From positions 1,364,001 through 1,428,000 of the forward strand of contig NZ_CP113920.1 in NCBI RefSeq assembly GCF_029395535.1: a stretch of DNA of 64,000 bases, read 5' to 3'. This DNA is from Bifidobacterium sp. ESL0732 (GTDB taxonomy: Bacteria > Actinomycetota > Actinomycetes > Actinomycetales > Bifidobacteriaceae). The number at the start of each line of letters is the position of its first letter. Position 1 is the stretch's first letter. The notes beneath the pieces are model-generated. The model saw only the letters and a program-made list of their open reading frames with translations, ran no database searches and was not told where the DNA came from. The position numbers and the translations under genes are program-made. Shown in pieces: positions 20,525 to 29,420 of this stretch.

Positions 20525-20809
20525 ATGGCATACAACAAGTCTGATCTCGTTTCGAAGATTGCACAGAAGTCCAACCTGACCAAGGCTCAGGCCGAAGCGG
20601 CCGTCAACGCCTTCCAGGATGTGTTCGTCGAGGCAATGCAGTCCGGCGAAGGCCTGAAGCTGACCGGTCTTTTCTCCGCTGAGCGCGTTCGTCGTGCCGC
20701 TCGCACCGGCCGCAACCCGCGCACGGGTGAAACGATCAAGATTCCGGCATCCTACGGTGTCCGCATCTCCGCTGGCAGCCTCCTTAAGAAGGCCGTTGCC
20801 TCCAAGTGA
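20525..20809 (+). CDS. hup: HU-type nucleoid DNA-binding protein
   Basis: 94-residue histone-like HU. The typical opening MAYNKSDLVSKIAQKSNLTKAQAE is followed by the DNA-binding arm RRAARTGRNPRTGETIKIPASYGVRISAG. It is a short HU without the Lys/Ala-rich tail of mycobacterial HupB. The start ATG at 20525 has AAGAAGGA upstream; the frame opens 45 bp earlier but those residues are not HU-like. A 260-bp upstream gap carries the promoter (a TAGAAT at 20461 could be the -10), and a strong terminator follows. Confidence 0.97.
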   Translation: MAYNKSDLVSKIAQKSNLTKAQAEAAVNAFQDVFVEAMQSGEGLKLTGLFSAERVRRAARTGRNPRTGETIKIPASYGVRISAGSLLKKAVASK

Positions 20810-20836
20810 GACAATCATAGGGTCATTTGATCTTCC

Positions 20837-20870
20837 AAACCTCCGATTGAAATTTAACCGGAGGTTTTTT
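20837..20870 (+). terminator. Rho-independent terminator of hup
   Basis: 9-bp stem AAACCTCCG/CGGAGGTTT with a 13-nt loop and a run of Ts at the end; 27 bp after the hup stop. Confidence 0.93.
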
Positions 20871-20950
20871 CATGCGTTTTTCACATGTTGAAGGTTATAA
20901 AGCCTACGGGATAGTATATAGACGGCAAAAAAGAAAACAGGCAGGTAGAT

Positions 20951-21808
20951 ATGACGACTAATCCAAGGGCATTGGCGCTCAAAGTGGCTCAGGTGACACA
21001 GGATGCCGGCAAACACGCACTTCACGATCAGATTAATCCCCAGGATTTTGCGGAATTCGAAATTCCGTCGACTTTCAGGCAGCTGGGGAGCACCATCGAC
21101 AAGAAGCTCATCGCTTTCATCGAAAACCGTCTCAACTATCTTGAACCATATGACGGCATGTGGCGCGACAGGCCGGAACATGCCAAACCAGGCGACCGTT
21201 TCTGGTGTGTTGGTCCAATCGACGGGGCTATCAATTTCCGACGAAATATGTCGGAATGGACTATCACCGTCTCGCTGTTCGAATTCAATGACGAAGGTTC
21301 TGCACAGCCGATTCTGGGCGTTGTTCATGCTCCGGCACTCGGACTCACCTATCTGGCGGCTGAGGGGCAGGGCGCCATCCGCATCCGTCGCACACCGATC
21401 GGAGAGAAACGTGGAAAGGTGCTCCCTTCGACGACCAGCAGCCTGACCGGTTCCGTCGTGAGCTTCGGCATGTCCCATGTCCCCGCGGAATCCGAACGGG
21501 CATTCAATGTCCTAAGCAAAATCGCCGGCAAACCCGCCGACGTCAAACGCATCGGCCCCGTCTCGCTCGACCTGTGCAAAGTGGCAGACGGTACTTATGA
21601 CGCCTATTTCGAGCCCCATCTGCATCGTTGGGACATTCCCGCGGTCTCGGCCGGTACCGTCGTGGTGCGTCAGGCACAAGGCAAGGTGAGCCGTTGGAAC
21701 GGCAAACCTATCCACTGGCGAAGCGAGAACGATATCGTAGCCACCAACGGGCCGATTACCGATGATCTCAAGCCATACCTCGTCAACCTCGCCTATCCGC
21801 TCCAGTAA
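20951..21808 (+). CDS. Inositol-monophosphatase-family protein with altered metal site
   Basis: 285 residues in the FIG superfamily of lithium-sensitive phosphatases. The second signature is clear (HRWDIPAVSAGTVVVRQAQG, with the third metal Asp). The first reads CVGPIDGAINF instead of the usual DPIDGTxNF: the first metal-binding Asp is Gly and the Thr is Ala. The Glu-Glu metal motif that normally precedes it is also not recognisable (WRDRPEHAKP). The enzyme may have changed substrate or lost phosphatase activity. It precedes pup by 176 bp on the same strand, but nothing shows a functional link. Confidence 0.78.
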   Translation: MTTNPRALALKVAQVTQDAGKHALHDQINPQDFAEFEIPSTFRQLGSTIDKKLIAFIENRLNYLEPYDGMWRDRPEHAKPGDRFWCVGPIDGAINFRRNMSEWTITVSLFEFNDEGSAQPILGVVHAPALGLTYLAAEGQGAIRIRRTPIGEKRGKVLPSTTSSLTGSVVSFGMSHVPAESERAFNVLSKIAGKPADVKRIGPVSLDLCKVADGTYDAYFEPHLHRWDIPAVSAGTVVVRQAQGKVSRWNGKPIHWRSENDIVATNGPITDDLKPYLVNLAYPLQ

Positions 21809-21984
21809 GCGAGCAAAAAACATCAAGTGCCGCTTCCTTGAATCGATAGGTGCAGAGGCGAATATCAGTCAATGAACAAGGCGAGGTGCTCGATGACACT
21901 TGCGCTAAAGTGAATAAAGAACCATCAATTTTAGGCAACTTTCACAGCACGATTGTGCTTTTGTTGTCTGGTATAAGGAGAGAC

Positions 21985-22179
21985 ATGGCACAGCAGTTTG
22001 CACAACAGCAGCATCGTAGCGAAGAGCCTCAATCGCAAGCCCAAGACGAAACCCAAAAGACCAACAAATCCCAAGAGCAGGAAGACGCCTTGGATGCCGT
22101 ACTTGACGATATTTCCTCGACGTTGGAAACCGATGCGGAAACCTACGTTTCGAGCTTTGTGCAGAAAGGCGGCGAGTGA
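21985..22179 (+). CDS. pup: Prokaryotic ubiquitin-like protein Pup
   Basis: 64-residue disordered tag attached to target lysines by PafA. It has a Gln-rich N-terminus, then the conserved C-terminal half LDAVLDDISSTLETDAETYVSSFVQKGGE. It ends Gly-Gly-Glu, so it is encoded in the ligation-ready form and needs no Gln deamidation by Dop. The start ATG at 21985 has AAGGAG upstream; the frame opens 135 bp earlier, but that part is not Pup-like. The stop overlaps the pafA start by one base. Confidence 0.96.
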   Translation: MAQQFAQQQHRSEEPQSQAQDETQKTNKSQEQEDALDAVLDDISSTLETDAETYVSSFVQKGGE

Positions 22180-23702
22180 TGCCGCAGCTGCGTGACAGCA
22201 GCAATCAAGGACCCGGCAATCGCACGTCGCGCTCCCCCGAATACGATTCGTTCCACCGTATTTTCGGCATTGAAACCGAATACGGGGTCTCGGTGACCGG
22301 GGCGAATCAGCCTTGCGACCCCGGTCAGGTTGCGATGATGATGTTCGCGCCGATACTTTCACGTTCGAGGTCGACTAACACATACTTGGAGAATGGCTCA
22401 CGGCTGTATCTTGACGTTGGCTCCCACCCCGAGTATGCCACGGCTGAGGCACGCGACCCAGACTCAGCGCTGACGCAGGATCTGGCCGGTGAACAGATTA
22501 TGCGACGTCTCGCCATCGGCGCGCAGGAACGGCTGCGCAAGACGCATGGCGAACATGCCGCCATCCACCTGTTCAAAGACAATGTGGACTCGGCCGGCCA
22601 TGCATTCGGCTGCCATGAGAACTATCTGGTGCGGCGTTATGTTTCTCTACCCATCATCAAGGCACAGTTGCTGCCATTTTTGGTAACCCGCCAGCTCTTC
22701 ACTGGTGCCGGAAGAGTGACGGAAACCGGATTCGAAATCACGCAACGCGCCGCATTCCTCGACGAAGGGGTATCTTCCTCCACCACCCGTTTCCGACCGA
22801 TGGTCAACACACGCGACGAGCCACATGCCGACCCGGACGAATTTCGCAGACTTCACGTCATCATCGGCGATTCCAACCGCTCGCAGTGGGCAACCAAGAT
22901 GAAACTGGCCACCACTCATCTGGTGCTTTGTGCCGTCGAATACGCGGCGAAACATGATACTGCCTCAGGATTCGAATGTTGTACTCTTATCGATCCAAGC
23001 GGCTCGAACAAGGCGATGAGTGCCGACCTGAGCTGTGGAAAACCGGTAATGAAAGTCGAAGATCCTGACTCATTCCGGTCGAAACAGCAAAAGCTTGGGC
23101 TGAAACCTTCAGTTTCGAGTGGCGAAATTCATTCAAACCTTGTCACCGCTTTGGAAATCCAATACCTGTATCTCTATGTTGTTTCACGATTTGTTGAATC
23201 TCATCACGATGAAATCGAGCAATCTCTGCCGAACACCGACTGTGACGATATCCTGCGTGAATGGAAGCAGGCACTTGATGCCTTGTCCGCCAATGATTTT
23301 GCAACACTTTCCAATCGTGTCGATTGGGTCGCAAAGTACCAGCTTCTGAACAAAATGAAAGAACGCAACCCTTCACTTTCGTCTGCACGGGCGCGGCAAA
23401 TCGATATGAACTACCACGACATTGTCAACGGAAGCATTTATCCATCGTTGGTTGGTCATGGATTGATGGAAACGTTGGTAGACGATGACGCTGTCGAATA
23501 TGCCATCGAAAATCCACCAGAAGACACTCGGGCGACATTGCGCGGTGGCTTCGTCCATCAGGCTTTGGCCGCAGGTGCCACATTCAGCTGTGATTGGACG
23601 CATCTGAAAACGACAGCTCCAACCCGTCACGAAGCCGAACTCATCGATCCGTTCGCCTATATGCCCGATGCGGATTTTCAGCAGCTTATTGCAAATCTAT
23701 AA
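22179..23702 (+). CDS. pafA: Pup-protein ligase PafA
   Basis: 507-residue ligase of the glutamine-synthetase/carboxylate-amine superfamily. It uses ATP to join the Pup C-terminal Glu to substrate lysines. The N-terminal FHRIFGIETEYGVSV and later HPEYATAEARDP, KDNVDSAGHAFGCHENYLV and HVIIGDSNRSQWATKMKL are PafA hallmarks. An N-terminal extension of about 20 residues precedes the core. The start is the ATG at 22179 overlapping the pup stop; a GTG at 22176 is also possible. The stop lies within the 6-bp tail-to-tail overlap with dop on the other strand. Confidence 0.95.
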   Translation: MPQLRDSSNQGPGNRTSRSPEYDSFHRIFGIETEYGVSVTGANQPCDPGQVAMMMFAPILSRSRSTNTYLENGSRLYLDVGSHPEYATAEARDPDSALTQDLAGEQIMRRLAIGAQERLRKTHGEHAAIHLFKDNVDSAGHAFGCHENYLVRRYVSLPIIKAQLLPFLVTRQLFTGAGRVTETGFEITQRAAFLDEGVSSSTTRFRPMVNTRDEPHADPDEFRRLHVIIGDSNRSQWATKMKLATTHLVLCAVEYAAKHDTASGFECCTLIDPSGSNKAMSADLSCGKPVMKVEDPDSFRSKQQKLGLKPSVSSGEIHSNLVTALEIQYLYLYVVSRFVESHHDEIEQSLPNTDCDDILREWKQALDALSANDFATLSNRVDWVAKYQLLNKMKERNPSLSSARARQIDMNYHDIVNGSIYPSLVGHGLMETLVDDDAVEYAIENPPEDTRATLRGGFVHQALAAGATFSCDWTHLKTTAPTRHEAELIDPFAYMPDADFQQLIANL

Positions 23703-25388
23703 GTTCGCCTGCTTTGCGAGCCGTTGTAGAGTCTGTGCGGCGGACTCGTGGTGGGACTCGGAATAGGCGAGCGACTGCTCACAGGTTCTTTTGGGCCACC
23801 GGGCGGAATCAGAGATGTCGAGTGAAAAAAGATGGGCGGACGAGCGGGCCATTCGGTTGCCTTCCGAATCCGTCGTATAGTCGGCGGATTGGTTGTCCTC
23901 GTCGCCTTTATTTTGCGATACGGTGAGATGCGACCAAGACGCGGCGACTACCTCCTTCGGGAAACGCATGATGATTTCGGCACGCAGCCAGGCACGGGTG
24001 TCTTCCGGAGGCTTTGAGACGGCACGCTGCACCTCAACGTCAGCTTGGCCTTGACCTTCGTTCGGGCTTAGCGGCACACGCTCGGTCTGGGATTGCAGAC
24101 GCGAGAACACCGAGCGTGAGGGGTCCAACGCGGCCCAGCTCAGGTCCAGTGCGGCCAGCTTAGGGTTGGACCAAGCGGTATCGGTTTTGCGGCGCAGACG
24201 CTCAAGCAATTGCCATTTGAGTAGCCATTCTAGGCGCGAACCTTCGTCGGCCATCCTAAGCCTCTTGTCATCGTTGGCATGACGCACCGCAGCCACATCC
24301 ATCAACGCCTGCTGCCACATCACCATGATGCGTTTGGTCGGCTCATCGGGCCACAACGGTTCTCCTCTGCTGTCGCTTCCGTATGTCGCCGCACCTTGTG
24401 CGGACACTGCCGAAAGCAGACGCACCTGAATTTGCCAGGCAGTCGTGCCTCCACCTTTTTCAATCGGCAAATGAGCGGCCAATGTCAAATCATGTGAGAC
24501 CGTGTGCATCGCCTCCACCGGATCGACCAGATGCAAATCCGCAAGCAAGCCGTCAAGGTCGCATGCGGAATCATCGGTATCGGCGCGTTCGAGCAACCAC
24601 AGCACCATGCTGGTCGTGCCCAGCTTGAGGACCTGTGGCACGTCCATGCGGTTGGCATCGCCGACGATGACGTGCAGTCGGCGATAGTCGCCGGTGACGT
24701 GGGATTCGTCGCGGGCATTGACGATCGGACGGTCAAAGGTGGTCTGCAAGCCGACGATGGAATGAACGTAATCAGCGCGCTGGCTCAACTGGTAACCGGC
24801 TTCCTCGCTCTTTTCGCCGATGCCGACACGGCCCGAACCCGTGTATATCTGACGTGAAATAAAATGCAAAGTCATCAACGCAGCCACACGGTCGAACGGA
24901 ACCTTTCGCAGCATCATATAGTTTTCGTGCGTTCCCCAGCTCGCGCCTTTCCCATCCACGTTGTTGCGGTGCAGGACGATATGGGACCCTTTACGTTCAT
25001 TGACTGTTTGTGCTGCCTGAAACATAATTCGGTCACCGGCATGGTCGTAACACACGGCCTCAAACGGATCCATCGTCTCCGGTGCCGAATACTCGGGATG
25101 CGCATGGTCGACGTAGATGCGACCACCGTTGGAGGCAATGACGTTGACAATCTGCCGTTGTGGCTCGTCGGTCAGCATATCAGGCCGTGCGGCGGCACGA
25201 GGCAGACGGGTGCCGCGAGCATCGTTCAAGGGGTCTTCTTGCCGGTAATCCCAGCGGATATGCTGCGTTTCGGGATTCGCGGCACCGCTGACCACATCGA
25301 ATGAAAGCTGAACCGGGTTATAACGGTCAGCTTCAAGGTCCGAAACCGCATATTCCGTCTCGGTTCCCATCATCCTGCGTACACTCAT
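23697..25388 (-). CDS. dop: Pup depupylase/deamidase Dop
   Basis: 563 residues, longer than the roughly 500 of mycobacterial Dop, with insertions in the C-terminal half. Dop removes Pup from substrates. The N-terminus SVRRMMGTETEYAVS separates it from PafA (RIFGIETEYG). Other shared motifs are HPEYSAPETMDP, HRNNVDGKGASWGTHENYM and HVIVGDANRMDVPQVLKLG. The Dop-specific extended loop after the first strand is present (about residues 40-75). Because Pup here already ends in Glu, the deamidase activity is not needed and depupylation is the likely job. It lies 29 bp downstream of arc and probably forms an operon with it. Confidence 0.95.
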   Translation of the reverse strand: MSVRRMMGTETEYAVSDLEADRYNPVQLSFDVVSGAANPETQHIRWDYRQEDPLNDARGTRLPRAAARPDMLTDEPQRQIVNVIASNGGRIYVDHAHPEYSAPETMDPFEAVCYDHAGDRIMFQAAQTVNERKGSHIVLHRNNVDGKGASWGTHENYMMLRKVPFDRVAALMTLHFISRQIYTGSGRVGIGEKSEEAGYQLSQRADYVHSIVGLQTTFDRPIVNARDESHVTGDYRRLHVIVGDANRMDVPQVLKLGTTSMVLWLLERADTDDSACDLDGLLADLHLVDPVEAMHTVSHDLTLAAHLPIEKGGGTTAWQIQVRLLSAVSAQGAATYGSDSRGEPLWPDEPTKRIMVMWQQALMDVAAVRHANDDKRLRMADEGSRLEWLLKWQLLERLRRKTDTAWSNPKLAALDLSWAALDPSRSVFSRLQSQTERVPLSPNEGQGQADVEVQRAVSKPPEDTRAWLRAEIIMRFPKEVVAASWSHLTVSQNKGDEDNQSADYTTDSEGNRMARSSAHLFSLDISDSARWPKRTCEQSLAYSESHHESAAQTLQRLAKQANL

Positions 25389-25417
25389 CGTCTCACTGCC
25401 TGCTTTTCAATAATAGA

Positions 25418-27082
25418 TTATTCAGCGGGTCGGATACGTACCGCATGGCCGCCGGCGATACCGTTGATCTTCGACCACTGGACCGGATCAGAATCCATGA
25501 CGGAATCACTGGTCTCCTCGAACTCGTCATCAACGGCACGAAGCACCGCATCCGCCCCGATTTTCATCGGACTGCCGAGTGTAATCGAGTCCTTGACGGC
25601 GTGGGTCTTGACACGGTCGACAATGTTCTTGAGCATCGCCCCACACATCACATCGGCCAAGATGACCCTCGACCAACGACCCTGATCGTCACACACATCG
25701 CAGATATGACGCTGGGGACCATCGGCGTAGACACTGTCGACCAGAACTCTGGTCAGAGTTTCGGCATTTTGGCCTGATTCATACGGCAGATTGCTCGTAA
25801 GATAATGCGATACAATCTGCGCCGCAGCCTCTTTGCCCGGCCGGTCGATGCGAATTTTGACATCAAGGCGACCGGGACGCAATACAGCTGGATCGATCAT
25901 ATCGACACGGTTCGAAGCACCGATGACCATGACATTGTCAAGGCTTTCCACACCGTCAAGTTCGGCAAGGAACTGCGGGACAATGGTCGTCTCCACGTCG
26001 CTGGAAACACCGGAACCACGGGTACGCAGCAACGAATCCATCTCGTCGATGAAAACGATGACGGGTTTGCCTTCGGCTGCGCGGGTACGCGCCCGTTTGA
26101 AAATCAGGCGGATGAGACGTTCCGATTCCCCCACGTACTTATTCAGAAGTTCCGGACCCTTCACCGAAAGGAACACTCCGTTTTCGGCATTCCCACCAGA
26201 CAACGCGTTGGCGACGGCCTTGGCGATAAGCGTCTTGCCATTGCCGGGAGGCCCGTATAGCAGTACACCCTTCGGCGGACGCAGGTCATAGCGTTCGAAA
26301 AGCTTGCGGTGCAGGAACGGCAGCTCGACGGCGTCCTTGATGCGTTCGATTTGCGAGTCCAATCCGCCGATGTCGCCGAAAGTCGCATCCGGAGTTTGCT
26401 CCAGCACCAGATCGGTGGCGTTCTCGACCGGCAGCACTTCCAGCGCCAGACGTGCCATACCGTCAACCAGTACCCGCGCGCCCGGCTCGATGGTGACATC
26501 CGCGAGCGCACTCGCCCGTTCAATCAACGTAACATTGCCTGACTCGTCGGCAACCATCAGCCGCGCATCGTCCAACACCTGCTTGACAGAGCGAACCAGT
26601 CCGGATATCTCGAGCCCCCGTTGTTCGACCAGAACCATATTCTCGTTCAAAAGCACGGTTCTGCCGCCGACCAGACGAGAGGCGGGCACATTGGAGGCCA
26701 CAGGCACGATCAAGCGGCGGTTGCCGGAAAGCACTTCGGCCAAGGCATGCTGCACACCCTGTTCATCGGTGCTGCAAGAATCCACCCGAACCATGGTCGC
26801 AAAGTTCAGTGGAGGTGCGGCCATCAGACCAAGCTGCGACTTCGCTTTCTGCAACTCCTTGCCGGCCCGCGTCAGGGCTACGGCCAGCGCATGGTTCTTG
26901 GCCCGCAGGTTGTCGTTTTCCCGAACGAAATCTTCGAGGGTCTGGCCATTGGCGGTATCCGAATCGGAACCACCTTTCACGGCAGCATTTTCGATATTCT
27001 CCGCATTGTTGACCTTGGATGAATTGCCTGTTCCGTTTTTGCCGGACACTTGGACGTTGCCGTCCTGCTCGCCATTGCTCAT
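25418..27082 (-). CDS. arc: AAA ATPase ARC (Mpa homologue)
   Basis: About 554 residues. An N-terminal coiled coil (about residues 45-85, with heptad-like leucines) binds Pup in homologues. OB-fold interdomain modules (about 90-240) follow, then one AAA module with Walker A LYGPPGNGKTLIAKA, Walker B VIVFIDEMDSLLRTRG and an SRH region ASNRVDMIDPAVLRPGRLD. The C-terminus reads GGHAVRIRPAE: the GQYL-type motif that docks Mpa onto the 20S proteasome is absent, as are proteasome genes nearby. I chose the ATG at 27082 (MSNGEQD). A TTG at 27121 in the same frame would overlap the upstream aldo/keto reductase stop and remains possible. Confidence 0.93.
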   Translation of the reverse strand: MSNGEQDGNVQVSGKNGTGNSSKVNNAENIENAAVKGGSDSDTANGQTLEDFVRENDNLRAKNHALAVALTRAGKELQKAKSQLGLMAAPPLNFATMVRVDSCSTDEQGVQHALAEVLSGNRRLIVPVASNVPASRLVGGRTVLLNENMVLVEQRGLEISGLVRSVKQVLDDARLMVADESGNVTLIERASALADVTIEPGARVLVDGMARLALEVLPVENATDLVLEQTPDATFGDIGGLDSQIERIKDAVELPFLHRKLFERYDLRPPKGVLLYGPPGNGKTLIAKAVANALSGGNAENGVFLSVKGPELLNKYVGESERLIRLIFKRARTRAAEGKPVIVFIDEMDSLLRTRGSGVSSDVETTIVPQFLAELDGVESLDNVMVIGASNRVDMIDPAVLRPGRLDVKIRIDRPGKEAAAQIVSHYLTSNLPYESGQNAETLTRVLVDSVYADGPQRHICDVCDDQGRWSRVILADVMCGAMLKNIVDRVKTHAVKDSITLGSPMKIGADAVLRAVDDEFEETSDSVMDSDPVQWSKINGIAGGHAVRIRPAE

Positions 27083-27117
27083 CACAAATCCACTTTTCTT
27101 ATCAATCCCGCTTAGAG

Positions 27118-27969
27118 TCAATCCACATCAAGCGGCACGCGGTGGGTCGGTGCCGGATAACGTTTGTCAAGCTGCGCCAGGTCATCGTCGGTCAGTTCGA
27201 TACTGGCCGAAGCGATATTGGCACGCATATGCTCGGGATTCGAGGTCTGCGGAATAGCCAATGTATTGCCGTCCCGCACTGCCCAGGCAATCAGGAGTTC
27301 ATAGGTGGAAACGCCGTGACGCTCAGCTACCTGACGAACAGTGGCATCCTGCAGCATACTGGTCTTCAAATCGTTGGCGAGGCCGCCGACCGGACTGTAG
27401 GCGATCAGTGGGATATGGCGCTCTCGCTGCCACGGCAGCAGATCGTATTCCACGCCGCGCGACTCAATATTGTACAGGTCTTCGTTTGCAGCGACATTGC
27501 CACCGGCGGGAAGGGCCACCAGTTCCTGCATGTCCGGAATATCGAAGTTCGAAACGCCCCAAGAACGAATTTTGCCGGTTTCGCGGAGTCTGTCAAGTTC
27601 GGCGACAGTTTCTTCAAGGGGGATCGAGCCACGCCAATGGTAAAGATACAGGTCGAGATGGTCGGTCTGGAGCCGTTTCAGGCTGGCATCAAGATGCTGT
27701 TCCATCGCCGTCTTGGAGGCATTGTCCGGTTTTATTTTTGAAATGAGGAAAATATCATCGCGGTTGAACGGCTTGAGCGCCTCGCCCACCAGTGTTTCGG
27801 ATTTTCCGTCGCCGTACACCTCTGCGGTGTCGACAGCCCTCGCTCCGGCTTCGATGCCGGTTCGAATCGCCGCGACCTCTTCATCGTGCTTTTCCGCATC
27901 ATTGCCCATGTGCCACGTGCCGATGCCGACTGCCGGCACAGTTTGTCCTGCAATGTTCAGTTTGCTCAT
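27118..27969 (-). CDS. Aldo/keto reductase
   Basis: 283-residue NADPH-dependent oxidoreductase with a TIM-barrel fold. The catalytic tetrad is visible: Asp and Tyr in DTAEVYGDGKSE, Lys in LISKI, His in LYLYHWRG. The cofactor region includes WGVSNFDI and IPQTSNPEHM. The substrate is not predictable. It has its own ribosome site (GGGAGG) and lies just upstream of arc on the same strand, possibly in one transcript, though no functional link is evident. The 264-bp region on its upstream side, between it and fmt, contains no gene that I can support. Confidence 0.92.
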   Translation of the reverse strand: MSKLNIAGQTVPAVGIGTWHMGNDAEKHDEEVAAIRTGIEAGARAVDTAEVYGDGKSETLVGEALKPFNRDDIFLISKIKPDNASKTAMEQHLDASLKRLQTDHLDLYLYHWRGSIPLEETVAELDRLRETGKIRSWGVSNFDIPDMQELVALPAGGNVAANEDLYNIESRGVEYDLLPWQRERHIPLIAYSPVGGLANDLKTSMLQDATVRQVAERHGVSTYELLIAWAVRDGNTLAIPQTSNPEHMRANIASASIELTDDDLAQLDKRYPAPTHRVPLDVD

Positions 27970-28233
27970 AGCATGCCTCCCTTGTGCATATCCACCTTAA
28001 ATATGGTGTCCGTTTTGCTTCTGCCTTGCCAGTTTAGCGGCACTCAGTAACAGGGATAGCACATAGAAAGGCATTCCAGTGTGTTTGGTTCGCAAAAACG
28101 ATGCAGCCTTGATGAACGAAAACAATATGACATACAATGAAATCAGCAATCTGTTTCCGCAAGGAATTCATATCGTCCGACACGATTTCAGTGCCATCCC
28201 GATTATGTTTCAATACCTTTCGGGTACCTTGTA

Positions 28234-29268
28234 TTAGTCTACATAGGCATCAGCAGAGAGGCGAGCGCCACGGGCCCAATCAGCGGCCCGCATGGCTTTC
28301 TTGCCCTGAGCCTTGACTTCTTCAAGTTCAAGGGGGGCGGTGGCGGTTCCTATCCACACATGCTTTTTGGTACTTGCCAGCATACCCGGTCCAAGGTCGA
28401 CGGGAACCTGCGGGTCATCGGTATCGGCTGGACGCGCCTTCAACACGTGGAACGGTTCGGCGTCGCCCATATCACGTTCAGCGTTCAAAGAAATCCTGCC
28501 TGTATCGGGCTGTGCAGACGGATTCGAAGCGTCTGCCACACCTTGTGGATGCAGCATGCACCATGCACCCGGTTCAGGGGTGCAGGCCCGTATTTGACGG
28601 TCGGTGGCAAAAACCGGCACATCGAAACGGATGCGCGCATCGTCATGCGTAATCTTTTTTGCGACTTCATAAGCACCTTGCGGTTGCTCCTGAAGCACGA
28701 TTCGTCCCTCGGCCATCGCTGTCAGTGCCGAGGCCAAGAGATGGGAACCATCCTCGGCAAGTCTGGAAAGGATGTCTCCGGAAGTGTCGTGTGCGCCGAT
28801 TTCACAGGTCGATTGCGCCAGAATCGGGCCGGTGTCCATCCCTTTGGTCAGTTTGAAGACAGTGGCGCCAGTAATCGTGTCGCCCCGCCAAACGGAACGC
28901 TGCACCGGGGCCGCGCCACGCCACTGCGGCAACAATGAGAAATGCAGATTGTACCAGCCCATCGGCAACGCACCCAGCACGTCTTCCTTAAGGATTTTTC
29001 CGTAGGCGACCACCGCCCCAGCCTCGGCACCGGTGGCCTTGAGTTCGCTGATAAATGACGGCTCTTTCGGATCACATTCCAGAACCGGAATGTCAAGGTT
29101 CAAGGCAGCCTCTTTGACTGGGCTCGGCGTCAGCTTCCGCCCGCGGCCTTGGGGCGCATCAGGCCTGGTCAGCACGGCGACGACCTCGAAATGCTCCTTG
29201 TCTTCGGCCAACTGGCGCAACGCGGGAACCGCCACATCCGGAGTTCCTGCAAACAACACTTTCAACAT
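28234..29268 (-). CDS. fmt: Methionyl-tRNA formyltransferase
   Basis: 344-residue enzyme that formylates initiator Met-tRNA. The N-terminal formyltransferase domain starts LKVLFAGTPDVAVPALRQL and carries the active-site region NLHFSLLPQWRGAAPVQRSVWRGD and GMDTGPIL. An OB-like C-terminal domain follows (about 210-344). The start ATG at 29268 has AAAGGAA upstream; the frame opens 54 bp earlier. It belongs to the actinobacterial gmk-rpoZ-metK-priA-fmt neighbourhood, here separated from priA by a HAD gene. Confidence 0.96.
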   Translation of the reverse strand: MLKVLFAGTPDVAVPALRQLAEDKEHFEVVAVLTRPDAPQGRGRKLTPSPVKEAALNLDIPVLECDPKEPSFISELKATGAEAGAVVAYGKILKEDVLGALPMGWYNLHFSLLPQWRGAAPVQRSVWRGDTITGATVFKLTKGMDTGPILAQSTCEIGAHDTSGDILSRLAEDGSHLLASALTAMAEGRIVLQEQPQGAYEVAKKITHDDARIRFDVPVFATDRQIRACTPEPGAWCMLHPQGVADASNPSAQPDTGRISLNAERDMGDAEPFHVLKARPADTDDPQVPVDLGPGMLASTKKHVWIGTATAPLELEEVKAQGKKAMRAADWARGARLSADAYVD

Positions 29269-29420
29269 AGATGTTCCTTTGTTCCAATCGAGAATCGATA
29301 ATCGAAATTCTGCATAAACCAATAAGGTAGAAAAGCATCATCAGATACCATAAACCAGTAGAACCGCCAAAATGAGGTCAGTGCGCTGCTCGTATCCTAT
29401 CAGTCCAAAACGTGCGCGCC

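Noticed and set aside
27970-28233. Possible small gene upstream of the aldo/keto reductase
   Set aside because: The only plus-strand frame begins with ATG at 28111 but runs on into the antisense of fmt, with no ribosome site or protein-like composition.
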